A stretch of 64,000 nt of DNA from DASXUX01 sp036504595 (GTDB taxonomy: Bacteria > Planctomycetota > SZUA-567 > H5-PLA8): contig DASXUX010000097.1 in assembly GCA_036504595.1 (NCBI GenBank), positions 1 to 64,000 of the forward strand. The letters are read 5' to 3'. Position numbers and translations under genes: made by a program. The notes below the pieces were generated by a model that was given only the letters and a program-made list of their open reading frames with translations, was not told the origin of the DNA and searched no databases. Positions 8,638 to 16,673 of this stretch are shown one piece after another; the stretch's first letter is position 1; each line of letters starts with the position of its first letter.

Positions 8638-10500
8638 GTGACATATGAAACGTTCAACATTGCTCAGTTCCTGCCGCAGCAGGCGCGGTTGTTTCCGGAG
8701 CGGCCGGCGATCATCTGCTCTCACCGGGCAGACGGGTTGGGGCGTCACAGTTTGACGTTTGCACAACTTGATGCGGAGAGCGACCAGATCGCGCTTGGGC
8801 TGAGGAACAGCGGGCTCCAAGCGGGCGCGCGCGTGCTGCTGATGGTGCGGCCGGGGTTGGAACTGATCAGTTTGACGTTCGGGCTGTTCAAGGCCGGCAC
8901 GGTTCCCGTACTGATCGATCCGGGCATGGGGCGCAAGAACTTGCTCGATTGCGTGCGGCAGTCCAAGCCCGAAGCGTTCATCGGGATTCCGTTGGCTCAC
9001 GCGCTGCGCGTGCTTGCTGGCGGCGATGCGTTTTCAGGCGTGAAGCTGTTAGTGACGGTGGGGCGGCGCTGGTTTTGGGGCGGGATGACGCTGGAGCAGG
9101 TACGGATTGACGGGGGGACGGGGGGACGGGGAGACGCGGGGAAACAGAAAGTAGGCAGCGGCAGCAGGCAGGATGCAGGAACGGCAGAGGCCGGGGTGAT
9201 GGCGGCGACGACACGGGAGACTCCGGCGGCGATTCTTTTCACCAGCGGCAGCACGGGGATTCCCAAAGGAGTGCTATACACGCATGGCATGTTTGGGGCT
9301 CAGGTGGAGATTATTCGCGAGCAATTTGGAATCCAGCCGGGGGAGATCGATCTGCCGGCGTTTGCGCTGTTCGCGCTATTTTCGACGGCGCTGGGCGTGA
9401 CGTGCGTCATTCCGGATATGGACCCCACGCGGCCCGCTCAGTGCGATCCGGCGAAGATTGTTAAAGCCCTGCAAGAACAGCGCGTGACGTATTCGTTTGG
9501 GTCGCCGGCGATCTGGAAACGCGTCGGGCCGTATTGCCTTGAGAACAAGATCAAGTTGCCGCATCTCAAGCGCATCCTGATGGCGGGGGCTCCGGTGCGC
9601 GGGGAAGTGCTGGCGCCGTTTGCGAAGATTCTCAGCGAAGATGCGGACACGTTCATTCCGTACGGAGCGACCGAGTCGCTGCCGGTGAGCACGATTCGCG
9701 GGTCGGAAGTGCTGAATGAAACGTGGGCGCTCACGCGGCAGGGGAAGGGACACTGCGTCGGGCGGCCGGTGCCGGGCATGACAGTAAGGATCATCCGGCC
9801 GGAACCACTGCGGGTTGCGGATTGCGGACCAGAGACTGGAGAGGCGGAAGTCTGGGATAATGGCTGCGTTCTTCCGCCTGGACAGATCGGCGAAATCGTT
9901 GTCAAAGGTCCGGTCGTCACGCAGGAATACTATGGAATGCCGGAGCAGACCCGGGCGGCGAAGATCTACGAGTTTGCTCCGAGTGATCCGAATGCCGAAA
10001 CCCTGAACCCTGAACCCCGAACCCTGAACCCTGCTGTTTGGCATCGCATGGGGGACATGGGGTATTTCGACGAAAAGGGGAGGCTCTGGTTTTGCGGAAG
10101 GAAGGCTCACCGGGTGGTGCTGGCGAACGGGAAGGTGCTGTATAGCGTGTGCGTGGAGGCGGTGTTTGAGGAAGCGCTTGCGGCGGCCGTGCCAAAATGG
10201 AGCAAGCAGAAAACTGTTCGCGCAGCTTTGGCCGGCGTTGGCCAACCTGGGCAACACACGGCAGTTATTGTCGTTGAGTTCACGGACGAGCTTCATGATG
10301 CGATGCTCGACATCAACGACACCCCAATGGACTTCATGGATATGCCCGAATTCACGCGGTGGTTCGAGAACTCGCCCTGGAAGAGCGACGTAAAGCACGT
10401 CCTGCATTGGGAGGGGCCATTTCCCGTTGACGTCCGCCACAACGCAAAGATTAATCGCGAGCAGCTCTCAAAATGGGCAGAAAAGCGGCTGCACGCCTAG
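8638..10500 (+). CDS. oleC: OleC-like beta-lactone synthetase (AMP-dependent synthetase)
   Basis: The 620-aa ANL-superfamily enzyme should adenylate the 2-alkyl-3-hydroxyalkanoate and close a beta-lactone in long-chain olefin/beta-lactone biosynthesis. The AMP-binding motif is FTSGSTGIPKGVLYTHG, and IDPGMGRKNLL near the N-terminus is characteristic of OleC. GEIVVKGPVVTQEYYG and the GDMGYFDEKGRLWFCGRKAH hinge follow. oleD lies 161 bp downstream. Start chosen at GTG 8638 because the family begins near this point; the frame is open to 8539. Oddly, three repeat tracts are read in frame: 9108-9192 (G-rich plus GGCAGCAGG words), 9820-9837 (TTGCGGA heptads) and 10001-10033 (CCCTGAA heptads). They add low-complexity loops but no stop. 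Confidence 0.88.
   Translation: MTYETFNIAQFLPQQARLFPERPAIICSHRADGLGRHSLTFAQLDAESDQIALGLRNSGLQAGARVLLMVRPGLELISLTFGLFKAGTVPVLIDPGMGRKNLLDCVRQSKPEAFIGIPLAHALRVLAGGDAFSGVKLLVTVGRRWFWGGMTLEQVRIDGGTGGRGDAGKQKVGSGSRQDAGTAEAGVMAATTRETPAAILFTSGSTGIPKGVLYTHGMFGAQVEIIREQFGIQPGEIDLPAFALFALFSTALGVTCVIPDMDPTRPAQCDPAKIVKALQEQRVTYSFGSPAIWKRVGPYCLENKIKLPHLKRILMAGAPVRGEVLAPFAKILSEDADTFIPYGATESLPVSTIRGSEVLNETWALTRQGKGHCVGRPVPGMTVRIIRPEPLRVADCGPETGEAEVWDNGCVLPPGQIGEIVVKGPVVTQEYYGMPEQTRAAKIYEFAPSDPNAETLNPEPRTLNPAVWHRMGDMGYFDEKGRLWFCGRKAHRVVLANGKVLYSVCVEAVFEEALAAAVPKWSKQKTVRAALAGVGQPGQHTAVIVVEFTDELHDAMLDINDTPMDFMDMPEFTRWFENSPWKSDVKHVLHWEGPFPVDVRHNAKINREQLSKWAEKRLHA
9108..9192. repeat. Low-complexity repeat tract inside oleC
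   Basis: Alternating GGGGGGAC/GGGGAGAC units are followed by GTAGGCAGCGGCAGCAGGC-type words. Both word types are found elsewhere in gaps (18708-18740; 21833-21870; 56310-56340). Here they are translated between the OleC N-domain and its P-loop motif. Confidence 0.8.
10001..10033. repeat. CCCTGAA heptad array inside oleC
   Basis: Four complete 7-base units (CCCTGAA three times, CCCCGAA once) plus a partial unit are read in frame as TLNPEPRTLNP. The same word fills gaps at 11800-11833, 23101-23130, 25724-25765 and 30056-30078 in either orientation. Confidence 0.9.
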
Positions 10501-10558
10501 CCCCCTCACCCCTAGCCCCTCTCCCTCGCGGGGGAGAGGGGACCCGGAGCGCCGCTCC
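10501..10558. repeat. REP palindrome, copy 1
   Basis: CCCTCACCCCTAGCCCCTCT is followed by CCCTCGCGGGGGAGAGGGG and then CCGGAGC. The core forms a strong hairpin immediately after the oleC stop. Four further copies lie at 14857, 23867, 55066 and 56907, all in the same orientation. Confidence 0.9.
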
Positions 10559-10661
10559 CTGATGGTCGCGGTTCTGATGAAAATTGAAAATTTCAAATTT
10601 GACGGTCGCGTGTATCCTAATTCATCTCTGTGCTCTCTGTTACCTCTGTGGCTGACGAAAA

Positions 10662-11666
10662 ATGAAGGTACTTGTAACGGGCGGCGGCGGGTTTTTGGGG
10701 CGGGCGATCGTTGAGATGCTGCTCAGCCGCGGGGATCGCGTTCGCATTCTGGCGCGAAGCCGGTATCCGGACATCGCCAAACTCGGCGCCGAAAGCGTCA
10801 TGGGCGACATCCGCGATGTTGATTCCTGCGTGCAGGCGTGCATGGGGCAGGACATTGTGTTTCACACGGCGGCGCTGCCGGGGATCTGGGGGAATATCCA
10901 GACATTTGAGTCGATCAACGTTCAGGGGACTCGAAACATTATTGCGGCTTGCAAGCGGCGGGGCGTGCCGAAGCTGATTTACACCAGTTCGCCGAGCGTC
11001 GTCTTCGATATGAAAGACGAGTGCGGGATTGACGAGAGCGCTCCGTATCCGGAGCGGTTTTTCAATCCGTATTCTGAGACGAAGGCGCGGGCGGAGCAGG
11101 AGGTGCTGAAGGCCAGCGGGCAGGACGGGCTGCTGACGTGTTCACTGCGGCCGCACCTGCTTTGGGGGCCGCGCGACAACCATCTGATCCCGCGGCTGAT
11201 CGACCGCGCGCGCAAACGCAAGCTGCGCATTGTCGGCAAAGGGCAGAACAGCGTGGATTTGACGTATGTCGAGAATGCCGCGATGGCGCATCTGCTGGCC
11301 GGTGATGCCATCCGTACTGGGCGCGCGGCGGGGCAGGCGTATTTCATTTCGGACGGACGGCCCGTGGTGCTCTGGGAATGGATCAACAATTTGCTGAAAC
11401 GGCTGAGCATCGCTCCGGCAACGAAACATGTCTCGACGCGGGTCGCCTATGCCGGCGGGTATTTGCTGGAGAGCTGGTATGCGTGGCGCAAGCGATACGA
11501 TGAACCACAGATGACGCGCTTCCTGGCTCGGGCGCTGAGCTGTTCGCACTATTACAACATTGAGAAGGCGCGGCGTGATTTTGGGTACCGGCCGGTGGTG
11601 AATGCGGAAACGGGGATGCAGCGGACGCTGGAGTATTTTCGGAACTACGGGATTGGTACTTGGTGA
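10662..11666 (+). CDS. oleD: OleD-like 2-alkyl-3-oxoalkanoate reductase (NAD(P)-dependent SDR)
   Basis: The 334-aa extended short-chain dehydrogenase begins MKVLVTGGGGFLGRAIVEML, giving the TGxxGxxG cofactor site at residues 6-13. NPYSETKARAE carries the catalytic Y-x-x-x-K around residues 136-140. HTAALPGIWG and the overall pattern match OleD, which reduces the beta-keto acid made by OleA before OleC acts. oleA (thiolase-like) and oleB are not in this window, so the pathway would need partners elsewhere. The stop is followed directly by a long heptad repeat region. Confidence 0.88.
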   Translation: MKVLVTGGGGFLGRAIVEMLLSRGDRVRILARSRYPDIAKLGAESVMGDIRDVDSCVQACMGQDIVFHTAALPGIWGNIQTFESINVQGTRNIIAACKRRGVPKLIYTSSPSVVFDMKDECGIDESAPYPERFFNPYSETKARAEQEVLKASGQDGLLTCSLRPHLLWGPRDNHLIPRLIDRARKRKLRIVGKGQNSVDLTYVENAAMAHLLAGDAIRTGRAAGQAYFISDGRPVVLWEWINNLLKRLSIAPATKHVSTRVAYAGGYLLESWYAWRKRYDEPQMTRFLARALSCSHYYNIEKARRDFGYRPVVNAETGMQRTLEYFRNYGIGTW

Positions 11667-11833
11667 GTGGTACTTGGTGAGTGGTACTTGGTGGAGTGGT
11701 GAGTGGTACTTGGTGAGCGGTACTTGGTGGAGTGGTGAGTGGTAGATGGTTCGTAGTTCATGGTTCATGGTTCGTAGTTCGCCATTGCATCTGTGGCGAA
11801 ACCCTGAACCCTGAACCCCGAACCCCGAACCCT
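11666..11833. repeat. Composite heptad-repeat region (GGTACTT/GGTGAGT, GGTTCGT/AGTTCAT, CCCTGAA)
   Basis: The 240-bp gap between oleD and ribH is mostly three successive arrays: GGTACTT-GGTGAGT alternating units, then GGTTCGT/AGTTCAT units, then CCCTGAA/CCCCGAA units. All have a 7-base or 14-base period. Only about 70 bp before ribH are non-repetitive. Confidence 0.85.
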
Positions 11834-11906
11834 GGTTCAGCGTTTAGCTTGAGGCGCTCTCATCCCCGTGCTAAACTTCCGTGCGGTTGAAATCAGAGGG
11901 ACAGAT

Positions 11907-12380
11907 ATGCCGACGACGATTGAAGGGCAGCTTGCAGTTCGCAAGGGCGCGCGGTTTGCCATTGTGGTTTCGCGCTTTAACAGCTTGATCACCGAGCGGC
12001 TGGTGGACGGCGCGGTGGATTGTCTGGCGCGCCATGGCGGCGACTCGAACAATGTGACGGTGGTTCGCGTGCCGGGAGCGTTCGAGTTGCCGGCGGCGGT
12101 GCAGCAGGTGTGCGCGACGAAATCGTACACGGCCATTATCGCGCTGGGGTGCGTGATTCGTGGCGGCACGCCGCATTTCGATTATGTCGCCGGCGAGGCG
12201 AGCAAAGGGGTCGCTCAGATCGCGTTGACGGCTGGAATCCCGATAGCATTCGGTTTGCTAACCTGTGATAATCTAGAGCAGGCGCTGGAACGCGCCGGCG
12301 CGAAGAGCGGCAACAAAGGCTGGGAAGCCGCGATGAGCGCCATTGAAATGGCGGATTTGTTCGGAAAAATCGCAAAGTAA
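11907..12380 (+). CDS. ribH: 6,7-dimethyl-8-ribityllumazine synthase
   Basis: The 157-aa product catalyses the penultimate step of riboflavin synthesis, condensing the ribitylaminouracil with dihydroxybutanone phosphate. Diagnostic motifs are VSRFNSLITERLVDGA, RVPGAFELPAAVQQ, ALGCVIRGGTPHFDYVAGEA (catalytic His region) and FGLLTCDNLEQALERAG. The start at ATG 11907 follows GAGGGAC at normal spacing; the upstream in-frame ATG at 11868 would add an unconserved leader. nusB follows, a common bacterial pairing, with a 180-bp repeat-filled gap. Confidence 0.95.
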   Translation: MPTTIEGQLAVRKGARFAIVVSRFNSLITERLVDGAVDCLARHGGDSNNVTVVRVPGAFELPAAVQQVCATKSYTAIIALGCVIRGGTPHFDYVAGEASKGVAQIALTAGIPIAFGLLTCDNLEQALERAGAKSGNKGWEAAMSAIEMADLFGKIAK

Positions 12381-12393
12381 ACGGACTAACGAC

Positions 12394-12472
12394 TTCACCA
12401 CAGAGACACAGAGAACACCGAGGGGCACAGAGGTTTTTTGGAGTTTTTCTCTGTGGCCTTTGTGTGAGGAAT
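12394..12472. repeat. Palindromic CAGAGGAC-type interspersed element
   Basis: The left arm is CACCACAGAGACACAGAG; the right arm is a partial complement around CTCTGTGGCC. The element lies between ribH and nusB. Confidence 0.7.
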
Positions 12473-12530
12473 GAAGTTCTGAGAATGAAAGGTCGGAGAT
12501 CGCGGGCGGGCTGTGGGGGTCTTTTGAACC

Positions 12531-12559
12531 CGCAATCCGCAATCCGCAATCCGCAATCG
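12531..12559. repeat. ATCCGCA heptad array abutting nusB start
   Basis: Four 7-base ATCCGCA units end two bases before the nusB ATG at 12561, so the immediate 5' leader of nusB is repeat and has no Shine-Dalgarno. The same word occurs at 18755-18789 and, inverted, in oleC. Confidence 0.85.
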
Positions 12560-12560
12560 A

Positions 12561-12989
12561 ATGACTCATCCGCGCAGCATTGGGCGTGAACTCGCCCTGC
12601 AGTACCTGTACATGTTCGACGTTCTTGAAGGCAAGGACGTTCCGGGTTTCGACGTGTATCTCAGCCACCAGCAGCCGGTGCCGGACAATGAGAGCGTCAT
12701 GTTTGCGCGCAAGATGGTCGAGAGCGTGCTGGGCCATCGCGAGGAGCTCGACAAGGACATCGCTGACGTCGCGACGAACTGGAATATCGCTCGCATGGCG
12801 GCGGTGGACCGGAATATTCTGCGGCTCGGCCTGGCCGAGATGACCGTGCACCCGGATACCTCGCACAAGATCATCCTGAATGAGGCCGTCGAACTGGCGA
12901 AGTGTTATTCGTCGGACGAGGCGGGCGCGTTCGTCAACGGTTTGCTGGACAAGCTGAGGACGAAGCTGCGGCCGGACACGGTGGGCTAA
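12561..12989 (+). CDS. nusB: Transcription antitermination factor NusB
   Basis: The 142-aa all-helical NusB binds boxA RNA with NusE (S10) in rRNA antitermination. Family features are the N-terminal RSIGRELALQYLYMFD, the central DIADVATNWNIARMAAVDRNILRLGLAEM and the C-terminal ILNEAVELAKCYSSDEAGAF. The start codon directly follows an ATCCGCA heptad array without a Shine-Dalgarno sequence, so translation may be leader-independent or the true start could differ by a few codons. It lies between ribH and the Clp_N-TrpD fusion on the same strand. Confidence 0.93.
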   Translation: MTHPRSIGRELALQYLYMFDVLEGKDVPGFDVYLSHQQPVPDNESVMFARKMVESVLGHREELDKDIADVATNWNIARMAAVDRNILRLGLAEMTVHPDTSHKIILNEAVELAKCYSSDEAGAFVNGLLDKLRTKLRPDTVG

Positions 12990-12996
12990 GTCACGA

Positions 12997-13050
12997 CCTC
13001 AACACAGAGACACAGAGGACGCAGAGGTCACAGAGTTTCTTTGGCTCTGA
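12997..13050. repeat. CAGAGGAC-type interspersed element (half copy)
   Basis: Repeated ACACAGAG/GACGCAGAGG words occupy most of the 85-bp gap between nusB and the fusion gene. Confidence 0.65.
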
Positions 13051-13074
13051 CCTGCTGGCTGTGAGGGGCTGGAC

Positions 13075-14580
13075 ATGTTTGACCGGTTTACGGACCGCGC
13101 GCGAAAAGTGTTCTCCTACGCGCGGAAGGAAGCAGAAAGGCTAAAGCATAACTACATTGGCACCGAGCACGTCCTCCTGGGCTTGCTTATGGAAGGTAGC
13201 GGCGTTGCGGCCAATGTGCTTGAGAACATGGGCGTTGACCTCGAAGCGGCGCGGTTGCAGGTTGCGAAAGTTGCCAAGCCGACTCCTGGCGATTTCACCA
13301 AAGACAAACTACCGTTCACACATCACTGCAAAAGAGCCCTTGAGTTCACCATCGACGAAGCTCGCGCGCTCGATCATCAGTATGTCGGCACCGAACACTT
13401 GCTACTCGGATTGCTGCGCGAGCCGAAATGTCGAGGCGCGGAAGTGCTCATGAAGCTGGGCCTGAAGCTTGAAGACGTGCGCACCGAAGTTTTGGAATTT
13501 CTAGGAGCAGAGGTGCTGCAACCACTTGCCTCCCCGCAAATCCCGATGTCATTCCCCATTTCGCGACAACTCGAAATTCTACTCTCCCGACGCGACCTGA
13601 GCCGCGAAGAAGCTACCGAACTGATGACGGCCATCGTCGAGGGGCGGGCGGGTGGGGCGAGCATTGCGGGGATTGCGATTGCGTTGCGGGCGAAGGGGGA
13701 AAGCGTCGAGGAATTGGCGGCGTTTGCGAGCGTGATGCGCGAGCGCGCAGTGCATGTGAAAGTGCCGGTGGACACGCTGGACACGTGCGGGACGGGCGGG
13801 GACGCGAGCGGGACGTTTAATATTTCGACGGCGACGGCGCTGGTGGCGGCGGGAATGGGGATTCACGTCGCGAAACATGGCGGGCGGTCGGCCAGCAGCA
13901 AGAGCGGGTCAGCGGACGTGTTGACGGCGTTGGGCGTGAAGATCGAAGTTTCGCCGTCGTGCGTGGAACGCTGCATCAGCGAGGCGGGGATCGGGTTTTT
14001 GTTCGCGCCGGCGCATCATCCGGCGATGAAACATGTGGCTCCCGTGCGCAAGGAATTGGGCGTGCGGACGATTTTTAACCTGATCGGGCCGCTCTCGAAT
14101 CCGGCGGGTGCGGCGATGCAACTTCTGGGTGTGTGCGAGCCGTCGCTTTGCGAGAAGTTCGCGCGCGTGCTGATGTCGCTGGGGAGCCGCAGTGCGATGG
14201 TGATCTGCGGCGCGGGGCCGGGCGGCACGGGATGTCTGGACGAGATGTCCACGTTTGGGCCGACGCATGTGGCTCGGATCAAAGACGGAAAGTTGAGCAG
14301 CGAGGACATTAACGCGAAGGATTTTGGGATTCCGGTGCCGGCGGCCGATGCGCTTTGCGCGGCCGACACGAACGCAAGCGCGGAGATTGTGCGCGGGGTG
14401 TTGAGCGGGAAAGAAGGTCCGGCGCGGGATATCGTGGTGCTCAACGCGGCGGCGGCGGGATTGGTTGCGGAGAAGGCGAGCGACTGGAAGGCAGCGCTGG
14501 AACTGGCGCGGGAGAGTATTGATTCGGGGCGCGCGAATGCGGCGCTGGAGAAGTTGGTGAAGTTGACGAACGAGGGGTAG
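13075..14580 (+). CDS. trpD: ClpC N-domain fused to anthranilate phosphoribosyltransferase (TrpD)
   Basis: The 501-aa single frame has two parts. Residues 1-147 are a complete double Clp_N repeat: FDRFTDRARKVFSYARKEA, NYIGTEHVLLGLLME and, in repeat 2, QYVGTEHLLLGLLRE. The two GTEH glutamates align with the phospho-arginine-contacting Glu residues of ClpC. Residues 158-501 are a full TrpD: DTCGTGGDASGTFNIST binds PRPP, followed by KHGGRSASSKSGSADVLTALG and FNLIGPLSNP. It transfers ribose-phosphate to anthranilate in tryptophan synthesis. A bare TrpD could start at ATG 13546, but no Shine-Dalgarno precedes it. The linker and 5' part look less GC-biased at third positions than the TrpD part, hinting at a recent fusion. 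No other trp gene is adjacent. Confidence 0.9.
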   Translation: MFDRFTDRARKVFSYARKEAERLKHNYIGTEHVLLGLLMEGSGVAANVLENMGVDLEAARLQVAKVAKPTPGDFTKDKLPFTHHCKRALEFTIDEARALDHQYVGTEHLLLGLLREPKCRGAEVLMKLGLKLEDVRTEVLEFLGAEVLQPLASPQIPMSFPISRQLEILLSRRDLSREEATELMTAIVEGRAGGASIAGIAIALRAKGESVEELAAFASVMRERAVHVKVPVDTLDTCGTGGDASGTFNISTATALVAAGMGIHVAKHGGRSASSKSGSADVLTALGVKIEVSPSCVERCISEAGIGFLFAPAHHPAMKHVAPVRKELGVRTIFNLIGPLSNPAGAAMQLLGVCEPSLCEKFARVLMSLGSRSAMVICGAGPGGTGCLDEMSTFGPTHVARIKDGKLSSEDINAKDFGIPVPAADALCAADTNASAEIVRGVLSGKEGPARDIVVLNAAAAGLVAEKASDWKAALELARESIDSGRANAALEKLVKLTNEG

Positions 14581-14995
14581 GGTGGTCTGGTAGTCTGGTT
14601 ATTATTCTGCCCTTTCAGGGCGACGAAAATCCAAGGGGTGTAGCGACCCAGGGCGGCGGGCCGCGATGCGGCTCTTGCCTTGGGCTTTCATATTAAGGCC
14701 CTTCAGGCCAAACAGCTTCTTGACGGATGATTTTGCGGCAATCGCGGTGCACGGATGCGACGGGAGATGTGAGGCAATTGGGCACGGACCGGCGCAAACG
14801 GACGCGTCGGTCCGTGGCAACCCAACGTGAGAGTCCGGCTTTCTTACGGGGAGAGGCCCCCTCACCCCTAACCCCTCTCCCTCGCGGGGGAGAGGGGAAC
14901 CGGAGCACGCTTGAGTCCGCGCCGAGGCGCGAACACAAGCGTGGCACCAAACTGGTTGACGCTCGCAGCAGGCGGATTACGCTTCGCCGGAAGAT
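14581..14995. other. Repeat-filled intergenic region without a convincing gene
   Basis: This 415-bp stretch holds GTCTGGT words, then a long element (about 14605-14715) bounded by CTGCCCTTTCAGGGCG and GGCCCTTCAGGCC, which looks like an interspersed repeat. It also holds a REP copy (14857-14905) and a hairpin with arms CACGCTTG/CAAGCGTG (about 14905-14945). An 87-codon minus frame here is fully explained by these repeats. Confidence 0.6.
14857..14905. repeat. REP palindrome, copy 2
   Basis: Same CCCTCACCCCTAACCCCTCT leader and CCCTCGCGGGGGAGAGGGG hairpin as the other copies, ending in CCGGAGC. Confidence 0.9.
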
Positions 14996-15895
14996 ATGGC
15001 GACGGAATTTTTGTGTGCTTGTGGCGAGACGCTGATCGCGTCGGATGAGGACGGCGTGCCGGTCGCGTGCCGCCAATGCGGGAAGATTTTTGCTCCCAAA
15101 ATTTCCGAAGAGTTTCAGATCACTCCGATTTCGCAATCGATCATGGCGCGGGCGGCGGCGTGGGGTTGTCTGTTTCCGATTGCGTGCGTGCTGCTGGTGT
15201 TCGCATGCAAGTGGCTGCTGGCAAAGCAAAGCATGTCGGCACTCAGTGCGCTGGGCGGCGGGGTTGCGCTGGCGACGGCGTGGATCTGGCTGCTGCGACA
15301 GAACCGCTATCGACCTCGCACGCTGACGATTGTTGGCGGCGTGGTGGGCGTGGGGCTGGCGCTGTTCACGTGGAGCACGTGGAAGCGGCAGCAGCATCAG
15401 GCCGAACTGGACGGGCGGTTCGCGCGGCTGCTGGCACTGGCGTGGGCCGAGGAGAAAGCGCCGGGAAAAGCGACGCAGCTTCGAGGCAAGTGTTTGCCGG
15501 TGGTTTTGACGCCACGTGGGGAAACGCATCGAGGGACAACGCCGCACGTCCTCGCGAGCTTCTATGCGGCGCTTCCCGACAGGATCCGCGCCTATCGTGC
15601 GGAAGACGTTCATTCGCTGATTGTGCTGGACTGGTGGTACGAGCAAAGCGGGACGTATGTGACAAAAGACGAGTTGAGAACGATCGTTTCAAACATCTAT
15701 CGCGGGGGATGCACACTGAATGTTGTGGATGTGGACACGGGCAAGATTGTCCACACGTTCACGTTCGCGCGGAATCCTGAAGCTCCGCAGGAACGGCCTG
15801 GGGAGGATATGACGTCCTGGTATGGACAGCAGCCGACAGAAGAAGGCATTCTGGATTACGTGAACAAGTTTCTGGAATTCACCGGGCCGCCGTAG
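14996..15895 (+). CDS. Membrane protein with N-terminal zinc ribbon, unknown function
   Basis: The 299-aa protein is not recognised as a named family. Residues 7-28 carry CACGETL...VACRQCGKIF, a four-cysteine zinc ribbon. Three hydrophobic segments follow (about 52-70, 80-98 and 106-120), then a soluble domain of about 175 residues with SLIVLDWWYEQSGTYVTKDEL and a GxTLNVVDVDTGKIVHTF strand pair. Inference: an inner-membrane protein with a cytoplasmic zinc ribbon and a C-terminal domain of uncertain side. Start ATG 14996 has GGAAG very close. Its stop overlaps the convergent neighbour by 17 bp. Confidence 0.7.
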   Translation: MATEFLCACGETLIASDEDGVPVACRQCGKIFAPKISEEFQITPISQSIMARAAAWGCLFPIACVLLVFACKWLLAKQSMSALSALGGGVALATAWIWLLRQNRYRPRTLTIVGGVVGVGLALFTWSTWKRQQHQAELDGRFARLLALAWAEEKAPGKATQLRGKCLPVVLTPRGETHRGTTPHVLASFYAALPDRIRAYRAEDVHSLIVLDWWYEQSGTYVTKDELRTIVSNIYRGGCTLNVVDVDTGKIVHTFTFARNPEAPQERPGEDMTSWYGQQPTEEGILDYVNKFLEFTGPP

Positions 15896-16673
15896 CTTTT
15901 AGCGCGTTCATCTGTGCGCCCCATCTGCGCTTGATGTCTTTCAAGGCGTGGCGGTGATAGGCGCGCGGGTTTGTTTTCAGATGCCGCTGCACGAGTTTTG
16001 GCGGGATTTGCTTCAGTTCCGAGTAGATGGCCAGAGCAAAGGCCAGCGTGGGTTCCCCCAGATAGCCTTGTTGCGATGTGCGAAAACCGCTGGTTGAGAC
16101 GCCGGAGGTGTGTTCGAACTTGAATGCTGAATTTGTGATGAAAATCCCGAAGCCGAGAAAGATGGCTGTGATGTCGGTGGCGGGTTCTTCGGCGACGCGC
16201 CCGCCGGGCGGTTCGGTGGTCACGACGGACAGGTAGAAGTGGCTGAGTTCGTGTGCGAACGTGCCGATGAGCGAATGCACGTCTTCGAGTTGATCGCTGG
16301 AGAAGCGGATCACGGCTTGTTGCTCGGCTTCTGAAATATGAAACGTTCCGGCGGCCCCTGAACTGGAATGGTGGCCGATCAGAGCGCCCATTTTGTCGAT
16401 AGGATTTTCCTTCACTTCAACGAGTTCGGCTCGGCAAGGCCAGTCCTGCATGCCTGCGTGCTGCTTGACGAGAGCGAAGACCTCCTGGCCGAGTGGGTCG
16501 CCTTCGGTGCTCCGGATCGGGAAGTTGTCGTCGGTCGGCGTGATGAGGCGGGTGGCGGAGAGCGCTTGCGGCCCTTTTTCCTGAAGCAGCCAGCAGTAGG
16601 TCTCGAACAGCCAGCTAATCACTTCGTCGGACGGCAAGATCGGGGCGAAGAGCATGTCGAAGAGCCAGTCCAT
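15879..16673 (-). CDS. Putative zinc metallopeptidase-like protein (HExxH)
   Basis: The 264-aa protein of unknown family has FAHELSHFYL (HExxH) near residue 130 and a downstream EEPATDITAIFLG that could supply the third ligand, as in gluzincins. There is no signal peptide. The rest is helix-rich with a basic C-terminus. The frame runs to 16862, but ATG 16673 has AGGAA at good spacing and the upstream part looks non-coding (it overlaps a palindrome). Whether it is an active peptidase is unknown. Confidence 0.65.
   Translation of the reverse strand: MDWLFDMLFAPILPSDEVISWLFETYCWLLQEKGPQALSATRLITPTDDNFPIRSTEGDPLGQEVFALVKQHAGMQDWPCRAELVEVKENPIDKMGALIGHHSSSGAAGTFHISEAEQQAVIRFSSDQLEDVHSLIGTFAHELSHFYLSVVTTEPPGGRVAEEPATDITAIFLGFGIFITNSAFKFEHTSGVSTSGFRTSQQGYLGEPTLAFALAIYSELKQIPPKLVQRHLKTNPRAYHRHALKDIKRRWGAQMNALKATAAR

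Noticed and set aside
11666..11833. Possible CRISPR array
   Set aside because: Repeat units are 7-14 bases, contiguous and without unique spacers of 25-40 bases; no cas genes nearby.
14602..14865. 87-codon minus-strand frame between the Clp_N-TrpD fusion and the zinc-ribbon gene
   Set aside because: Its sequence is explained by an interspersed repeat (CTGCCCTTTCAGGGCG...GGCCCTTCAGGCC) and by the edge of a REP element; similar repeat-derived peptides are common artefacts.
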